From Nitrospirota bacterium (GTDB taxonomy: Bacteria > Nitrospirota > 9FT-COMBO-42-15 > HDB-SIOI813): 8,383 nucleotides of DNA. Below are positions 5,979-8,383 of this stretch, piece by piece (the first letter of the stretch is position 1; every line of letters starts with the position of its first letter). A model generated the notes under the pieces. That model saw nothing but the letters and a program-made list of their open reading frames with translations. It was not told the DNA's origin and did not search any database. The stretch lies in NCBI GenBank assembly GCA_023248365.1, contig JAHFER010000060.1, positions 1-8,383 of the forward strand. The letters run 5' to 3'. A program made the position numbers and the translations under genes.

Positions 5979-7610
5979 TTATTTCTCACTTATCCACGAT
6001 TTTATTAGTTTCGCTGTCTGTGTCGGGTTTTCTTTTGCGAGTTTAATAGCCTCTTCTCTGAACTTTGCATCCTCCACCTGTCCTGTCTGATATGCAGATG
6101 CCGGCGCAGTCTCTAACTCACTTACCCTGGGAAATGAACCTCCAGCCCCTATTAAACCTGAATAGTCTCCAACATGCCCCTTTGGCGCCATAACAGTCTT
6201 CAACATTGGTTTAATTACAAACATAAAGATCAGAAGGACAGTAATCCCGGCAACCAGATACTTTATGATCGGCAAAATTGCAGACGCTTCTAATAATTTA
6301 CCAAATTTACCTGCTTCCGGTTCTGCTTCATTAATGGACACATTGGATTCAAACGGGATGCTCAGTACTTCAACCTGATCTCCTCTTTCTTCACTGTAAC
6401 CCACAGCCGTTTTCACAATCTCTGTATATTTTTTGAGTTCTTCTTCTGTACGGGGTATATATTTTCTTGTTTCTTTACCATCTGTACCCTTTACAGTTTC
6501 ATAGTTTCCATCAATCATTACTGCCGCAGACAACCGCTTCAGATTTCCCACAGGTTCTAAGATATGGTTAACAGTCTTGTTTATTTCGTAATTAATAGTC
6601 TCCTGTGTCCGGTTTGACTGTGAAGAATTACTACCCTTGCCCCCGGCTGCCTTTGGATTTTCTCCCTTTGCCCCGGGCAGATTTGATAGAACACCAGGAA
6701 CCCCGGATGCAGTCCCGGAGGAACCGGATGAATTATCCTGAGATCGCTGCTCACTCCTTACAGCCACTTTGTCCGGGTCATACTTCTCTTCTGTGGTCTC
6801 TACCTGTTTGAAATCAAGTGTACCTGAAATTCTTACAACAGCCTTTCCCGGACCTACTGCATGCTCTAACATGCTCTGAACCCTGTCTTCGAGCGATTTT
6901 TCAATACCTCTCTGATATTCATTCTGATAATTTGAGAGTTGGGAATTATTACTATCATCAGACGGACGGGACAACACATTACCATTAGTATCAACTATGG
7001 TAATATTCTGGGGATTCAGGCCTTCCACACTGCTTGAGACAAGATGAACTATCCCCTGTACCTGATTTTGAGTCAAGGCCCTTCCACCCCTGAGTTTCAA
7101 CACAACAGATGCACTTGTATGTTCCTTCTTATCAGAAAACAGCGTCTTCTCAGGCACCGCAAGATGTACCCTTGCATGTTCAACCGCTGAGAGCTGCCCA
7201 ATCGTGCGTGAGAGTTCTCCCTGAAGCGCCCTCCTGTAATTAATCTTCTGTATAAAGTCGGTCATACCTATAGTGGTTTTATCGAAGATTTCAAAGCCAA
7301 CCCCTCCACCTGAAGGCAACCCCTGACTGGCCAGCGTCATCCTCAGTTCAAGCACCTTATCTTCCGGAACCATTACTGACCCGCTGTCTCCTATCTCATA
7401 AGGAAGCTTTAGCTCTTTTAACTTTTCTGTTATTGCCCCTGCATCTTCCGGAGAAAGATTGGAAAAAAGCACCTGGAAAACAGGGCGGTTTGCCCACATA
7501 ACTATCACCGTAATTATGGCTATAGCAGCCGCAATACCAGCTATAGCCATAATCTTTGTTCCCGTGGGAACGGCAGCCAATTTACTTTGTATGTCAGAAG
7601 ATATAGCCAT
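5979..7610 (-). CDS. fliF: Flagellar MS-ring protein FliF
   Basis: FliF builds the MS ring in the inner membrane, the base on which rod, C-ring and export gate assemble. The 543-residue product has a first membrane segment at about 19-40 (IMAIAGIAAAIAIITVIVMW). The periplasmic YscJ/FliF ring-building motifs follow: FSNLSPEDAGAITEKLKEL near 49-67, ARVHLAVPEKTLF near 146-158, and ALTQNQVQGIVHLVSSSVEGL near 178-198. A Gly/Ser/Asn-rich loop spans about 290-335. The second segment lies at about 447-470 (IIKYLVAGITVLLIFMFVI). The short cytoplasmic tail ends KENPTQTAKLIKSWISEK, the conserved FliG-binding helix. ATG at 7610 is preceded by GAGGG overlapping the fliE stop, so it is coupled to fliE with a 6-nt gap. 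The coding DNA for membrane segment 1 contains a perfect inverted repeat (7513-7553). Confidence 0.98.
   Translation of the reverse strand: MAISSDIQSKLAAVPTGTKIMAIAGIAAAIAIITVIVMWANRPVFQVLFSNLSPEDAGAITEKLKELKLPYEIGDSGSVMVPEDKVLELRMTLASQGLPSGGGVGFEIFDKTTIGMTDFIQKINYRRALQGELSRTIGQLSAVEHARVHLAVPEKTLFSDKKEHTSASVVLKLRGGRALTQNQVQGIVHLVSSSVEGLNPQNITIVDTNGNVLSRPSDDSNNSQLSNYQNEYQRGIEKSLEDRVQSMLEHAVGPGKAVVRISGTLDFKQVETTEEKYDPDKVAVRSEQRSQDNSSGSSGTASGVPGVLSNLPGAKGENPKAAGGKGSNSSQSNRTQETINYEINKTVNHILEPVGNLKRLSAAVMIDGNYETVKGTDGKETRKYIPRTEEELKKYTEIVKTAVGYSEERGDQVEVLSIPFESNVSINEAEPEAGKFGKLLEASAILPIIKYLVAGITVLLIFMFVIKPMLKTVMAPKGHVGDYSGLIGAGGSFPRVSELETAPASAYQTGQVEDAKFREEAIKLAKENPTQTAKLIKSWISEK
7513..7553 (-). 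other. Perfect 14-bp inverted repeat early in fliF
   Basis: Arms at 7513-7526 and 7540-7553 (ATTATGGCTATAGC and its exact reverse complement) flank a 13-nt loop, inside the codons for residues about 20-33 of FliF. In the mRNA the hairpin would start 57 nt after the A of the start codon. Nine bases at the start itself (ATGGCTATA, 7602-7610) are also complementary to the downstream arm. Repeated Ala-Ile codons make chance palindromes likelier here, since GCTATAGC is self-complementary, so function is unproven. Confidence 0.55.
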
Positions 7611-7616
7611 TTACCC

Positions 7617-7919
7617 TCATACTTGCATTCTCATCATTTCTTCATATGCATTTACAATCTTATTTTTAACCTGCATCATCATTTGAAATGAGAGATTTGC
7701 CTTTTCCATTGCAATCATTACCTGATGGATATTTGAATCATTTCCGAGCAGAAACTGCTGGGTTGCCTGATCTGCCTCTGTCTGGAGCCCGTTAACCTTT
7801 TCAATAGATCCCTTAAGGACATCTGCAAAAGATTCCTTACTCTCAGCCTTTTTCTCCACTCCCTTAGCAGAAATCTCCTGCGCTATTTTACCAATCCCCT
7901 TTATCCCAAAATCATCCAT
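7617..7919 (-). CDS. fliE: Flagellar hook-basal body complex protein FliE
   Basis: FliE is the small adaptor joining the MS ring to the proximal rod and is among the first proteins exported. The 100-residue length is normal. The N-terminal third is polar and variable. From about residue 28 the family pattern appears: ESFADVLKGSIEKVNGLQ, then A.QAT..FLLGND.NIHQVMIAMEKA and LSFQMMMQVKNKIVNAYEEM at the C-terminus, near-canonical for FliE. No signal peptide is seen, as expected for a type III substrate. ATG at 7919 stands 5 nt after an AAAAGGGG-type ribosome site. FliF begins 6 nt after the stop. A 135-nt repeat-bearing gap precedes the gene after flgC. Confidence 0.96.
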   Translation of the reverse strand: MDDFGIKGIGKIAQEISAKGVEKKAESKESFADVLKGSIEKVNGLQTEADQATQQFLLGNDSNIHQVMIAMEKANLSFQMMMQVKNKIVNAYEEMMRMQV

Positions 7920-7950
7920 GATTGCCCCTTTTTAACCATAAATCCCATTT

Positions 7951-8032
7951 TAACCACAGAGGCACAGAGGCACAGAGTTTTTTTAATTAAAATTTTAAAT
8001 CTTTTCTCTTTGTCTCAGTGACTCTGTGGTTA
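7951..8032. repeat. CCACAGAG-type inverted repeat element in the flgC-fliE gap
   Basis: Left arm 7951-7977 starts TAACCACAGAGGCACAGAG and contains a partly repeated GGCACAGA unit. Right arm 8006-8032 is its reverse complement in 23 of 27 positions. The 28-nt loop is AT-rich. It fills most of the 135-nt space between flgC and fliE, could form a long hairpin in the mRNA, and ends several bases short of the fliE ribosome site. The outermost bases (TAACCACAGAG) also match the arms of the element at 580-760, which marks a repeat family. No poly-T follows in the transcribed direction, so a terminator role is unlikely. No reading frame is seen inside. Confidence 0.85.
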
Positions 8033-8054
8033 GATTCTGCATTCCGCTTTTGCC

Positions 8055-8383
8055 TTACTTTCCTATCTCCAGCGCCTTCATCGCCATACTCTTTGCAGAA
8101 CTTATTGTTGTTACATTTGCCTCATAGGCCCTTGAGGCTGAAATCATATTAACCATCTCCTCAAGCAGATTAACATTCGGCAGTTGCACATATCCCTCTG
8201 CATTGGCATCAGGATGCTGGGGATCGTACACTACCTGAAAAGGCCTCTGGTCCTCTATTACCTCGCTAACCTTTACCTTGCCTGAACCATTTCCGCTCAT
8301 TGAATCCATCACCTCTGAAAAGACCACATCTTTTCTTCTGTAAGGCCCGCCATCAGGAGAATGTGTTGAATGTGCATTAGCAA
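8055..8383 (-). CDS. flgC: Flagellar basal-body rod protein FlgC (partial, N-terminus beyond window)
   Basis: FlgC is a proximal rod subunit assembled outside the inner membrane. The window holds its last 108 residues; the frame runs off the right edge. The visible sequence starts ANAHSTHSPDGGPYRRKDVVF, the region just after the lost N-terminal rod signature, with the diagnostic GGPYRRKDVVF motif. It continues RPFQVVYDPQHPDANAEGYV, then QLPNVNLLEEMVNMISASRAYEANV, and ends ISSAKSMAMKALEIGK, the coiled C-terminal helix of rod proteins. The in-frame GTG at 8327 is internal and is not the start, because conserved FlgC sequence continues upstream of it. About 30 N-terminal residues should be missing. 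FlgB is expected further upstream. GGPYRRKDVVF and the direct link to fliE separate it from FlgB, FlgF and FlgG. Confidence 0.96.
   Translation of the reverse strand, partial: ANAHSTHSPDGGPYRRKDVVFSEVMDSMSGNGSGKVKVSEVIEDQRPFQVVYDPQHPDANAEGYVQLPNVNLLEEMVNMISASRAYEANVTTISSAKSMAMKALEIGK

Noticed and set aside
7951..8032. Rho-independent terminator between flgC and fliE
   Set aside because: The hairpin is long and imperfect, and no T-run follows it on the transcribed minus strand; the downstream genes belong to the same operon.

Overview
The window is one continuous stretch of a bacterial flagellar operon. Every gene lies on the minus strand, so transcription runs from high to low coordinates. 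In transcription order the genes are flgC (cut by the window's right edge), fliE, fliF, fliG, fliH, fliI, fliJ, a MotE/YlxF-like gene, fliK and flgD (cut by the left edge). They cover the rod (FlgC), the rod-MS ring adaptor (FliE), the MS ring (FliF), the rotor/switch (FliG), the export ATPase with its regulator and stalk (FliI, FliH, FliJ), hook-length control (FliK) and the hook cap (FlgD). This is the conserved flgBC-fliEFGHIJ-X-fliK-flgD order found in Bacillus and in many Nitrospirota and Desulfobacterota.

From fliH to fliK the genes are packed tightly. They overlap or abut (fliG/fliH 23 bp, fliH/fliI 4 bp, fliI/fliJ 2-nt gap, fliJ/motE-like about 4 bp, motE-like/fliK 1-nt gap), and fliE/fliF are separated by only 6 nt. 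Four of the closely packed starts are GTG or TTG, which suggests translational coupling. Only three real gaps exist: flgC-fliE, fliF-fliG and fliK-flgD. Each is filled largely by palindromic repeat DNA. Two gaps carry a CCACAGAG..CACAGAG type inverted repeat and the third carries an AAATCCCC..GGGGATTT type repeat.

The most notable anomaly is in fliK. The frame that starts at 1868 stops at 981, in the middle of the conserved C-terminal domain. A further 65 codons of plausible FliK C-terminus follow at once in the -1 frame (787-984). This is a recent frameshift mutation, an assembly error, or a -1 recoding site. The disordered N-terminal part of FliK also holds a five-unit 12-bp tandem repeat. 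A second curiosity is a perfect 14-bp inverted repeat in the first transmembrane segment of fliF, one arm of which could also pair with the fliF start codon.

The organism cannot be named with confidence. Moderate-to-low GC, the gene order and the style of the intergenic repeats suggest an uncultured diderm related to Nitrospirota or Desulfobacterota; this is inference. I see no RNA gene, CRISPR array, transposase, defence gene or convincing promoter. Apart from the points above this is an ordinary flagellar operon, and I found no undescribed system.
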